Positions 51,424-60,990 of a DNA stretch of 64,000 nt are shown here, one piece after another. A model generated the notes under the pieces. The model worked only from the letters and a program-made list of their open reading frames with translations, made no database searches and had not been told where the DNA came from. Within the stretch, counting starts at the first letter, position 1, and every line of letters starts with the position of its first letter. The stretch covers positions 1 to 64,000 of the forward strand of contig CM074147.1 of the NCBI GenBank assembly GCA_037178625.1, in the 5' to 3' direction. Source of the DNA: Skeletonema tropicum (Eukaryota > Bacillariophyta > Thalassiosirophyceae > Thalassiosirales > Thalassiosiraceae). The translations under genes and the position numbers were made by a program.

Positions 51424-52941
51424 ATGACGTCTCCTACACCATCCCTAAACCTAACTAACACTGAGACATTGTCTAACGATGATAATGCTCCTCAAGATCT
51501 CGAATCAGGAATCAAAACCACAAGTGCTCTAGATAATTGTAGATAATTTCGCCCCTGGAGGGCCAACCATGACGTACTTTAAGATTTCCGTTAATTTCAA
51601 AACTGGGTGTACAGGAAAATCAACTCGTCGCATTGCCGAATTGGATGTGAATGAGGAGGATGAGGGAAATGCACAGTTCTTTTTGGCTCTTATGTATGAA
51701 AGGTAAGTCGTCGTTATAGCGATTTGATGCGTTCAGGAAGTATCGTTTTGCCATCCTTGATATGGTACTGTTCAAGTACCTTTCTGCAAAATGGAAATGA
51801 AAGAAAACTCACATGATTGTATGAAATGTTTGCATTTGCACAGCATCGACGACGCAAAGGCGCAGTTTGCCGGAACAGTACTTTTCCTATTGGCATGGGC
51901 AATCCTATGCTCCTACGGTACGCATATCCTCAGAGCGCAAGCAGCTGCTAACCCGGGCGGCCTCGCGGAACAATGGCTGTATGACATTGAGAGTTGTAAA
52001 ACTGCAGTGTCGGTCCTCGGATCGCTTTTTGTGTTCACTCTTGTGTTCCGCTTCAAAGCTTGTTATGATCGCTGGTGGGAGGCTCGCTGTATCTGGGTAA
52101 GTTGTTGTAGACAAGAATATGTGAAAATAATCAACACTATGTTTCTGACCCAGAGATTTTGCTTCTTACGTAGGGTGACATTGTGTCGAAGTGTTTGGAA
52201 CTTGCGATGATGAACAGTCGATGGTTTGATGATGAAGAGCTTCAGGACAGATTTAGCCGCTTTATCGTTGTCTACAGCTATGCTTGTAAGTCTCTACTAA
52301 GTGGAAAGTCTTTGACTGCCGAAGGTGAAGATGGACCAGCACTTGTGAAGAGGGGACTCTTGTCACAGCAAGAACTTGACACTATGGAGAGTAGCCCTAG
52401 TTGGCAACCTCATTTCTGTCTAGATGTGATCCGAGAAGTCCTTGTTCAACTCCATATGATTCCTGGCGGTAAGGGGCTCAGGCTGGATGAAACGAACAAG
52501 CTACACGGGCAATTGTTTCGTTGTCTTGATAACTCCCTCAAGAATTTGAATGATCTCATCGGAAACTGTGTCCGCGTCCGTGCCAGTGGCTTGCCAGCAA
52601 GCTACGATGCAATCACGATGACCAGCTTCATTATCTTCTTCTTGCTCGCAAGCGTTGTTTGGTCGACTGCAATTGGCTGGATGACACCCGTCGTTGTCTT
52701 TCTCGCTTCTATGATTATCATGTTTCTCATTGTTATGGGCACAAACTTGGTTGACCCCTTTGGGACAGATAAGGTTGACATTCCCATGGCGCGATTCTGT
52801 GCCACTATTGAAGCCCAGGTGCAAGCAATTGATCAGAGAAGTAAAGCAATCATTTCACTATCATTGGAGACTGAGCGTCCCAAGACCAAGATTGTGCGTC
52901 GTGAAAGCAACGCAACTTTCCATATTCCAAAACTTAACTAA
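51424..52941 (+). CDS. Bestrophin-like anion channel, copy 2
   Basis: The conserved exons are 51844-52096 and 52174-52941, almost identical to copy 1; the last exon has two extra residues (PKTKIVRR). The first exon differs: about 85 bp are inserted after GGAATCAAA. Read straight through, the frame stops at 51546. Two solutions keep the frame: removing 51524-51614 as a GTGCTC...TACAG intron (exons 51424-51523 and 51615-51702, 402 residues in total), or starting at an ATG inside the insert (51569). Membrane segments and the YDRWWEAR hallmark are unchanged, so a functional channel is plausible. It lies about 5.9 kb from copy 1 on the same strand. Confidence 0.82.
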
Positions 52942-53875
52942 GTTCTCAGCGAAATATATAGGGATAGATGTGGCTGAACTGAGTAGGTACAATTCAGAAG
53001 AATTTAGGGTACAAACAAATGTTAAATATTAAGACGTAATAGTAGAATGATTTGGTACTAATTCCTCTTTTGCGTTAACCCAAACCACAGTGCGTGTCCA
53101 CCGTATCTTTCTACACATGCACGTTATCTTGCATGCGTTGCTCCTTCTTTCGTTCACTTACTTCCACTTTTACTCCTTCCAGTCCGATAGATAGATATCT
53201 AGATAGATTATTGGAACTTGCAACCTCCCTACTTGTATATACTTGTGCTTGTACTTGTATATATGTATCCGGTGGAAAGTCCTCAATACTGGTGGTTCTT
53301 TTGGATATTTCTGTGCTACGGTAAACTACGTATCACTGGTATTTTGAACAAGAAAAGCATCTATCTGTGAATGGCTGAGAAGACTCTTGAGTCGACTGAG
53401 AGCTAAGTACTTCTTTGTGAAGTAGATCTGCCACCTGTACTTTACAATAAATATGAAATTTGGTCATCGTTAAGAGATGACGCTGTTATCGGGCCATTGT
53501 TGCTCTCTAGAGTGCTTGAATGGCAGCTAGTCCTGCCGAGCCGTTTCCCTTACAAATTGTTCTCCCGAATATTTGTGTGTAGTAGGTGCTTGGTTCTGGC
53601 TTTTGTAGGATCCCCCGTAGTGATTGTTTCGATGTTTCGATTTCCAAATTGAATCAGCTCGTTCTAGGATGTTTGATGGGGTTCTAGTGAATGCTTGGTG
53701 AGCCAATGTTGGAGGCGTTGGGAAATATGGACTTGTCGATGTTGTGGAGTGTTTTGTAGTCGCCATTTGGAGGTGTGCCGTATTGGAAGTAATTAATTGT
53801 AGGTACGAAGAGTCCTAGTGGGCTGATGGCGAAAGGAAGTAGTTGCACGTTGTCTGAGAATAGTTCTCCGATGAT
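52942..53875. other. 3' flank of bestrophin 2, gene-free
   Basis: No gene. 53110-53250 resembles 50410-50525. Short GATA-rich simple sequence (GATAGATAGATATCTAGATAG) lies near 53187. Confidence 0.4.
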
Positions 53876-54463
53876 TTATTTTCCGGTAAGTGTTATTTGT
53901 GATGAGCTGTCGGTACGAGATGTATTTGAACCTCTGCCTCTTTGAAACTTGCTCTTCTCTGCCGAAAGGAGTGACGCGACGATATTGTTTGATTTAGCGC
54001 TACTTCCACCTCGGGATGGAGAAGGGCAAGTGTCAGAGTTGCATGTGATCATGTCAAATCCAATTTTTGATAGTCTACATCTGAAATGGCCTTCTTTTGA
54101 GACTATTGGGAGGTTGAAATGGGTGTCGAATGGTTTGATGTTGGACTTCCTGATGCTGCGGACTAGGCCTGTGGTTTCTTTTCCGATTTTTGAGTCTGTA
54201 AGTTGGATGAAGGGGATGAGTGTTTCCATCTCCTTGTGCCACATATCTCTCCATTTGTTGTGCATCTTTGTTTTGATTTGTTTCCTGAGGTGGCTGCATT
54301 GATATAGATGGTCTCCTTTTGTATCGAAGTCTTGTTTGCAAAAGGGGCATTTGAGTTGTTCTTTTGTTTCCCAGATGTTCATTTGTAAACAGCGGAGGAG
54401 GTTGAATCTGAAGAGGCGGTTGTCTTGTGTATTTTCTTCTTCGCTTCTTGGAAGGTCTACATA
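53876..54463 (-). pseudogene. Non-LTR reverse transcriptase C-terminus with zinc finger
   Basis: The minus frame is open from the insertion border (about 54462) to 53876. It reads RLFRFNLLRCLQMNIWETKE, then CPFCKQDFDTKGDHLYQC, a CCHC finger of the type found after the RT domain in non-LTR retrotransposons. A basic region and a Ser-rich tail follow. It starts abruptly at the end of the Tc1-like insertion, whose other side carries the preceding RT part (56244-56798). Confidence 0.6.
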
Positions 54464-54559
54464 TTATGCCGAACACAAAAGCGTGCCACCCCGTCCGTTG
54501 AACGAGAAAGATCGTTGGCAGATGGCGGCGCGGACTTTTTTGAATTTTTTTTTTCGACA

Positions 54560-55540
54560 ATGATCAAGCCTTCACACAAAACAAAGCATTCCTACCGTGC
54601 TATGTCTTACAACAACAGCAGCACCATGCCAACAACCACAAGCTACGAATTCGACGCGGACACTGCTTCAGCAGCTTCAGGTCTCAGCTTCAATCTTGAG
54701 GAGCTGGAGGATATCGCTAAATCCCTTGATGTTCCTACACCCCCTACTATTGAAGTGGGCGAGAAGCCAAAATCCATCAATGATGAGTTGAGGACCCATG
54801 GCAAACAAGTATCCGTCTCTAAGACGAGGGCTACAAAGAAGAACTTCCAAAACATCATCGACAAACTCAACGATAATGTGGACACCGCCAATGCACGCAA
54901 TGAAGCCTTGAAAGGACTTGCTGCTGCACAGAGTAAGTCTCTTGTCGACACTCACAACAAGATGACTTCGCATGTCAAGACTTGTACCGTGTATAGCAAG
55001 AATGTAATTAAGAGAGCTGGCAAGCTCGCAGATGACAACAAGCGTGTCCATAAGAAACTGGTTGAAATGAAAGAGTTATACGACAAGTTGAAAGAAACAA
55101 ATAAGACAACTGCTGATAATCTCAAAGAAGTCAAGAGGGATCGGGATGAACTCAAGAAGGAGAAGAAAGCTCATTTGGCCAACATTGCTGCGCTGAACAA
55201 AGGGGCGGAAGAAACACAGAAGACTATTGCCCGTCAACGAAAAACTATTGATACTTTCGAGAAGCAGCTTTTGAAGAAGGGAGGAAAACAGGGGGACGAC
55301 ATTGAGGATGATCTTGCCCGGACTCGTGCTAAACATGACGCAAAGCTTGAGGCAAACATGAAGCAAAGCATCTTCAACTTGCAGCTCGAGAAGGCGAAGA
55401 ATGAAATGAAAGCAGAATCGAAGAGTGGCCGTATTTTTGGGGCTTTGGGCGGAGGTGCAATTGGAATGAATCCTTTCAAATGCTTCTCGTCTCCAAACTT
55501 GATACGAGATGGATCGATCCTTTCAATAACTTCCAAATAA
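54560..55540 (+). CDS. Coiled-coil protein inside the Tc1-like element
   Basis: The first ATG after the TIR is 54560 (MIKPSHKTKHSYRAMSYNNS), giving 326 residues; ATG 54602 (MSYNN) is an alternative. The first 80 residues are Ser/Thr-rich. A long Lys/Glu-rich coiled coil follows (KKLVEMKELYDKLKETNKTT; KRDRDELKKEKKAHLANIAA). A Gly-rich segment near the end (GRIFGALGGGAIGMNPFKCF) is typical of the C-terminus. The last 17 or so codons read the opposite strand of the transposase remnant, so the original stop was probably lost in a rearrangement. Function unknown; it could be a captured host gene. Confidence 0.55.
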   Translation: MIKPSHKTKHSYRAMSYNNSSTMPTTTSYEFDADTASAASGLSFNLEELEDIAKSLDVPTPPTIEVGEKPKSINDELRTHGKQVSVSKTRATKKNFQNIIDKLNDNVDTANARNEALKGLAAAQSKSLVDTHNKMTSHVKTCTVYSKNVIKRAGKLADDNKRVHKKLVEMKELYDKLKETNKTTADNLKEVKRDRDELKKEKKAHLANIAALNKGAEETQKTIARQRKTIDTFEKQLLKKGGKQGDDIEDDLARTRAKHDAKLEANMKQSIFNLQLEKAKNEMKAESKSGRIFGALGGGAIGMNPFKCFSSPNLIRDGSILSITSK

Positions 55541-55830
55541 TTCAACATCTTCTCATAGTTCTCAGGTCTAAATTTATCGAATGGCACAAGATTCGCCCGA
55601 CGAAACCCCCCCGTGTATTCAAAGCATTCGTTGAAGAATCTCGAAATAGTCATCTCGCTTACAACATTTCCTGTGAAGAAATAAAGCCATTCAACATAAC
55701 TTGCTCTTGTTCGGCTAGGTTCATCCAAGTAGAGTTGATAGATAATGAACACATCCTCATTCGAAAGAGATTCAGAGCACACACCGCCATTAGATACGCT
55801 GTTGTGTCTACGTCTCTCCTCCATTTGCAA
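55473..55830 (-). pseudogene. Tc1/IS630-type transposase, N-terminal fragment
   Basis: The minus frame reads a helix-turn-helix region (DVFIIYQLYLDEPSRTRASY; GNVVSEMTISRFFNE) and ends its family-like part at RIKFGDEKHLKG, the first catalytic Asp block of DDE_3 transposases. Beyond it the reading passes into the antisense of the coiled-coil gene, so the second Asp and Glu are missing. Upstream minus sequence (to 55919) may be a shifted N-terminus (REHGARVNQHGHSSNSVG). Confidence 0.65.
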
Positions 55831-56243
55831 AACCCTACCGAATTAGAGCTATGTCCATGCTGGTTTACCCTAGCGCCATGTTCCCGAAGGTATTGTCGTT
55901 GTGCATCACTGACCGGCATTGTGCCAAATGATTGATGTAGTGGACATCAATTCTGTGGTTGCCAGGGGGGAAGAAAATAAATACAGCCGTGAGAACAGTA
56001 ATAGAGATGATGTCCAACGACGGCGACAATCGATATACTCACCGTGGCTATTGCAGCGGCTGTCTCGAGCGAGGACATTGAGATAGCAACGACGAGTTGT
56101 TAGTTGTGTGATGCTTTGTGTGCTTTGTCCAATTTTTTTTCAAAAAGTCTGCGCCGCGATCTGTCAACGATCTTTCTCGTTCAACGGACGGGGTGGCACG
56201 CTTTTGTGTTCGGCATAATAGGAGTCCTTGACCCGTCTTGCCG

Positions 56244-56798
56244 TCAATGATTTCCGCATGTTGTGTGTGCTGTCTGCTGTCGCTTGGGAGGTACATAGGT
56301 GGTCATTTTTCCACATAGGCGAGAGGATGCTTCTTTATTGATGATATCATGGCATTTTTGTAGTGGTGTGTTGTTGATGAAGGTTGATATTCCTTGAGCT
56401 GTATAGTCTCCGGTGCATACCTTTGCTATTGCTGGTGCAAATTTATTGAAGATTTGGAAGGTGGTGGATGGATTGTTCTCTCTACCTGCATATAGTGATG
56501 TGATTGAGTCGGGTAGCATAAATCTTGTGCGCTTTGGTCCAAGAAATACTCCATTATAAATTGTGTTGAGTGTTCCTTTGGTTGCTAGAATTGAAGCTGG
56601 AATGGCTTTATCTCTTGGAGTGTTGAGGCCGAGTCCTCCCATTTTTGTGCTCATGTCCATTAGGAGTAGTGAGTGGGTCTTTTTGACCAGCTTTTTTAAT
56701 GTGTCAAGTGTCGAGGTCGAGAAGAAATTTTGCTTTATTGCTATTCTCATAGAATGACACAGGAGGGTTGGTTGAACGAACACACTCGGCATGAGCAA
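56244..56798 (-). pseudogene. Non-LTR reverse transcriptase, thumb-region fragment
   Basis: 184 codons without a convincing native start. The segment MDMSTKMGGLGLNTPRDKAI followed by PASILATKGTL resembles the G-G-L-G-(I/L)...A...A block that follows the RT catalytic core in non-LTR retrotransposons of algae and other eukaryotes. The YADD core is not in the window. The frame runs out just before the Tc1-like insertion; the zinc-finger part lies on its other side. Confidence 0.55.
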
Positions 56799-56954
56799 GC
56801 TTTATGGTGCGTCGGTAACGATCCTAATAGTTAACGAAAGCGAGTTGCCTGCTGCCTACACACTGCTCAAAGAAGTTCACTGCTTCATTCTACCAATTTC
56901 TTCGCATACACCTAGGAGAGATATCAACTCTCATCGTTCTACTACATTTTACTA

Positions 56955-59602
56955 CTAGCTACCTTGTGAAAAATATGATGCAATCGCATCCTCTAATAGA
57001 CTTTTTCCTTCATTGCTCAAATCAAGCGAACTCTCAATCTCTGTCACAGCTCCAGATGCATTCCTCTCAACATACTCGATCAATCCATCAATTGCCTCTC
57101 TTCCTTGATCTGTACCAGCCAATCCTCCTTCGGCGAGAACTGCATCCAAGTGACCACGTGATGCGGCAAGTAGGGCAATGCACTCATGGGATAGTTTGCG
57201 CCGTTGATTTGATTCTTGATGCATCGCCAAGAGGAATGCATCTCGTCGTTGGACCTGTTTCTTATTCCCTACGATAGAGGATGCGGTGGCAGTGTCCATA
57301 ACATCCATGGCTTGTTGGAATTCAAATCGTAAACTGCCCACGACAGATCGTAATGCTGGAGCGTCGGCACGACATGATACGGTGTCGGCACCCACTCCCA
57401 CTCTTGTTATTGACCTGGATGGGTCCAATGGTGGGCTTCGTCCCGACTTGGCCAATGTGTCATCTAACCAAATTTGACCATCACTCATACTAATCAAATC
57501 TTCCACATGTTGGAGTGCAAGTCGTTTGGCGTTTTCGGCATCCGACGTACTTGGCAATGGTATTTGTATCTTCTTCAAATTAGTGGGTGTTAATGGGACC
57601 TTGGCCTTGACAAGCATGGATATACGTGCCTTAATCTTTTCGGGCATGTTGTCAAAGTCTGATGGGTCAAATGTTGCTTCTTCCCCCTCCTCCTCGCCAT
57701 TATTGGCATCTGCTTGATCCTCATCTCCAGGAAGAGTTGATAGTAGAATGAGAGTCACACTCCCCCCACCCTTGTTGACATTGAACCTAGCCGACCGTTG
57801 AATCAATCCTGAAAAGTATCCTCTCATTTCGGACGAGCCGCTTCCCTGCAAATCTGCCGCAACCACTGCATCCTCACCATACACTTGTACCAAGAACTGA
57901 GTTGTTACATCCCACAATGATTTGTGCAAATTTAGATCATCAATAAAGACAATACTATCTCCACCAGTTGTCAATGCATGATGTTCCGCAAGAGAGCAAG
58001 TCGAGGCAGCAACAGCGACAGCTTCCGCAGCCGTCATTGCCTTTGCGGTAGAAATGGTACTAGCACTACCAGAAGTGGTTCCCATCACCCCTTCTCCGTC
58101 GTGATTACAGGTAGAAAGAACAGTAACAACATCCTCTTGAATACCAGCCTCTTTCAATCGATCCAACAAATTGGAACGAGTATTGCCATCACCCGAGGTC
58201 AACCCATAGAAACATCTCATCTTTTTTGATTTATCATCATCATTACGATTGTTTTCAATCACATTGCGTAAAAAGTTAATCATCCATCCACGTTTGTTGG
58301 TGGTCTTTCCAACCGCTGTTGTTGCATCAGTGTCGTCGGCATTCCCAATCACAAGCATATTCTGCCCCTTCCCAATTGGTGTTAATGCATCAATGGCAGT
58401 AATTCCAGATACCAAGGGAGAATCGATTAATCCAATTTCACTAATTTTGGGAATGGGCATGAAGATTGGTCGAGTGTTGGCACTGCTGTTGTCGTTGTCG
58501 TCGTCGTTGTCCATTGAAACAGTGAGTGAAATTCCATCTGGTGCAATTCCACCGATTCCCATTCCACTTTCCATATCTACAGTAGTAGTAGCAGGAGTAG
58601 ATGATGTAGCAGCAGCCTTGGGTAAGGAACGACCAACCGATCCATCATTCAATACAGCCAATGAATTCCCAAGATAATCTACAATTGATCCCGGTGGAAT
58701 TGCCGATGGATCAATGGATACAAGCTTGTGTGAGATGGAGCAAGTATTGCCATCTTGAACTTGTTGCTCACTATCATTGTTGTTGGTTGGTGCGTTGTTA
58801 TTGTTGTTCTCGAGTAGGACAAATACAATGGGGTGTCGATGAGCGATGATCATTCCTTTTTGATTGGAGTTGGGAAAGCTGACTGTTCGTCCTGTGAAAT
58901 CTCCATCGGCTGTTGTGTTAATTATGTTGACGTTTGTGAAAGCATCATGCGGTGTGTATCAATGTATTGTTGGAATCATATTGGTTGATGAAAGATGTGA
59001 TTTGAAATGAGTAAGACAACAATATAATACGAATATTTCCAAAAAGCACAGTCTCTGAACATATACTTACCCACAGCACCCCCATTCTTCGCCGCAGCAG
59101 CAGTCGACTCCTTGACAGCCTGAGGCATCGGTTTACCAAATAATGCACTGGCCAATTCCACCTTTTCCTCCTCCACCTCTTGTTCAGTTGTTACATCCTC
59201 CTCTTTTTCATTATTCTTGGCAGCAGCAGCATCTGCAGTAGCCATCGCCTTGGCAACCGCATACGCACTATTGGGCAACAAGTCTTCCTCGCACACTTTG
59301 ACCACTGCAAAGGCTGCCCCGCCATTAGTAGTAGTGCTGTCGGGACGTAGGATGGATAATACTTCACCGGTAAGTACTCCCCCGAATTCATCATTATTTT
59401 GGGAAGCTTCTTGTTGTTGGGCGTCTTGTGGAGCTACTGCGGAAAATCGAGCGGTGGTGGAAGAGGAAGAAAATAAAGTGGCTGGCGATGATTGAAAGAT
59501 TGATCTGCCGCCATGTGGAGTGACAAACGCTGTAGAGAAACTAATATCATTGGATAGAAGAAGAGAGGAGGCTAGAGCGGAAGCTGCAGGGAGAAACTTC
59601 AT
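56955..59602 (-). CDS. Divergent ATP synthase alpha-like protein, plastid-type presequence
   Basis: Exons 59602-59071 and 58909-56955 with a 160-bp GTAAGT...CAG intron give 828 residues. ATG 59602 starts MKFLPAASALASSLLLSNDI and continues to SFSTAF-V, a signal peptide plus A-F cleavage site as in diatom plastid proteins. Alpha-subunit landmarks: GVLTGEVLSI (barrel), PLVSGITAIDALTPIGKGQN, Walker B DSIVFIDDLNLHK, SDGQIWLDD, and SRSITRVGVGAD followed by RADAPALRSVVGSLRFEFQQ. The P-loop is altered: GNADDTDATTAVGKT replaces GDRQTGKT, with an eight-residue enlargement. Many Ser/Thr/Asp inserts make it about 320 residues longer than a normal alpha subunit. Since diatom plastids encode atpA, this nuclear paralogue is unexpected. 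Confidence 0.8.
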
Positions 59603-60062
59603 GTTGACGGTGGAATAGAAAGAAGAAAGTTGTCCACGGTGAAATTTGATGTGTTTGTGGCTCTCAATTTTAAGAGATTGTTTTCGAAAGCTGCTGCAAT
59701 TATTAAACGATGATGATCTATTAGAGGAGCGGCGTAGTAACGTTGATTGTAGCTGCCGCCCAAGGGTCATCGGAAGGTAATAGATTCGGTTGCTGTGTTC
59801 TTTGCAATTGAATGAATCACTGCTTCTTGTGGTGTGGGGTGTGGGTGGCTTTGTGCTTTGTGCGTGGAGAGTTGCGCGCGAACGGAAGGAATGACGTCTA
59901 ACGCAGGCGTCTCCAAAATCAGACACCCAACTTAATGTGGATGTTGGTACAGATGCTTTTCTCAATTACAATACCAGTGTTTTAAGTAGTTTACCGCAGA
60001 ACAGAAATAATTAAAGCCTCACACACACAATTATTCTCTCTTCATCTTCATCCATGCATTCG
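59603..60062. other. 5' region of the ATPase-like gene
   Basis: The minus frame of exon 1 is open upstream to 59965, so a longer N-terminus is formally possible, but the signal-peptide start at 59602 is preferred. GTCTCCAAAATCAGACA occurs here (59908) and again at 60422, part of a 45-bp direct repeat. Confidence 0.4.
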
Positions 60063-60430
60063 TCAATGATGAAAGTTCAAATCGAACTGTGAAGAGCCAG
60101 TGGGAGCGAGAAGATTCAGAGTTGGATTTGGTAGCCTTGACACAACGGCGTTGCTGTGCTCTCTAAGTAGCTCAAGTACGCCCTGTACTTCATCTTGACT
60201 CGATGCCTCAACCACAAAACAGTATTGACAGCCTCCTTGAAGTTGAAGTTGAGTCGTATCTTCACTTCTGCTTCTGCCCCTGACATAATACTTACCAGCG
60301 TCGGCATCAAGCAAATGAAAGACATCTTCATTGTGGATCTCGAGCAACTCCACTTTGATGCTCACAGACACATTGCCCAAACAAGCGGGTGGAAGGAACG
60401 AATGGCGTCTATATCGCAGGAGTCTCCAAA
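60063..60430 (-). pseudogene. Kinesin-motor-like fragment
   Basis: The frame is open from about 60430 to 60063 with no ATG in the useful part. VSIKVELLEIHNEDVFHLLD resembles the kinesin motor strand V-S-(Y/F)-x-E-I-Y-N-E-x-(V/I)-x-D-L-L. About 40 residues later SSQDEVQGVLELLREHSNAV resembles the loop before the switch region. The expected switch I (N..SSRSH) is replaced by NPTLNLLAPTGSSQF, so this is a decayed piece. No other motor motifs were found nearby. Confidence 0.4.
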
Positions 60431-60499
60431 ATCAGACAGAGGCAGCTTCTTTTCATTCTAGTTACTTACTTTTCAAATTCAAGCTATGCCTATAATTCA

Positions 60500-60970
60500 A
60501 TTAGCGGTCTACAACTTACTCATCAGCAGTCTACAATCAGTGGTCTGCAACTTACTCGTCAGCAGTCTACAATCAGCGATCTATAACTTACTCATCAGCA
60601 GTCTACAATCAGCGATCTATAACTTACTCATCAGCAGTCTACAATCAGCGATCTACAATCAGCAGTCTACAAAAACTCATCAGCAGTTTACATTCAGCGA
60701 TCTACAACTTATCAGCGGTCTACAATTCATCAGCAGTTAGAAATCAGCAACGATGTTACGTGGCAATCTTCAATTGTTAACATTTATAGTCCTAGTATAT
60801 GCCATCTCGAGATAGTGATCGGCCAAGCATGGACAAGAGGCCAAGGTAGATGATTAGATATATCTGCGTAGAAGAATTAATATCTACTATCAGATTCATA
60901 CTATGCCTAAAAGTCAATCAGCGGTCTACAATTCAATCAGCAGTCTACAATTCAATCAGCGGCCTACAAT
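60500..60970. repeat. Minisatellite based on TCAGC(A/G)GTCTACAA
   Basis: Units of about 36 bp (AATCAGCGATCTATAACTTA followed by CTCATCAGCAGTCTAC) repeat from 60500 to about 60745. Shorter 18-bp forms recur at 60913-60970 after a 170-bp gap. Open frames across it reflect the multiple-of-three unit length. Confidence 0.85.
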
Positions 60971-60990
60971 TCCCATACTTATCTCTAGAG

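Larger units (their letters stand above)
54464..56218. mobile_element. Tc1/mariner-type insertion in the non-LTR element
   Basis: TTATGCCGAACACAAAAGCG at 54464 continues for about 80 bp (...GAACGAGAAAGATCGTTG...) and is inverted at 56140-56218. TA lies at both borders (54462-54463 and 56219-56220). Inside are a coiled-coil gene on the plus strand and a truncated DDE transposase on the minus strand. The element splits a reverse-transcriptase frame, so it inserted after that element. Confidence 0.78.

Noticed and set aside
60486..60740. Plus-strand frame with NLLISSLQSAIY repeats
   Set aside because: Produced by a minisatellite whose unit length is a multiple of three.
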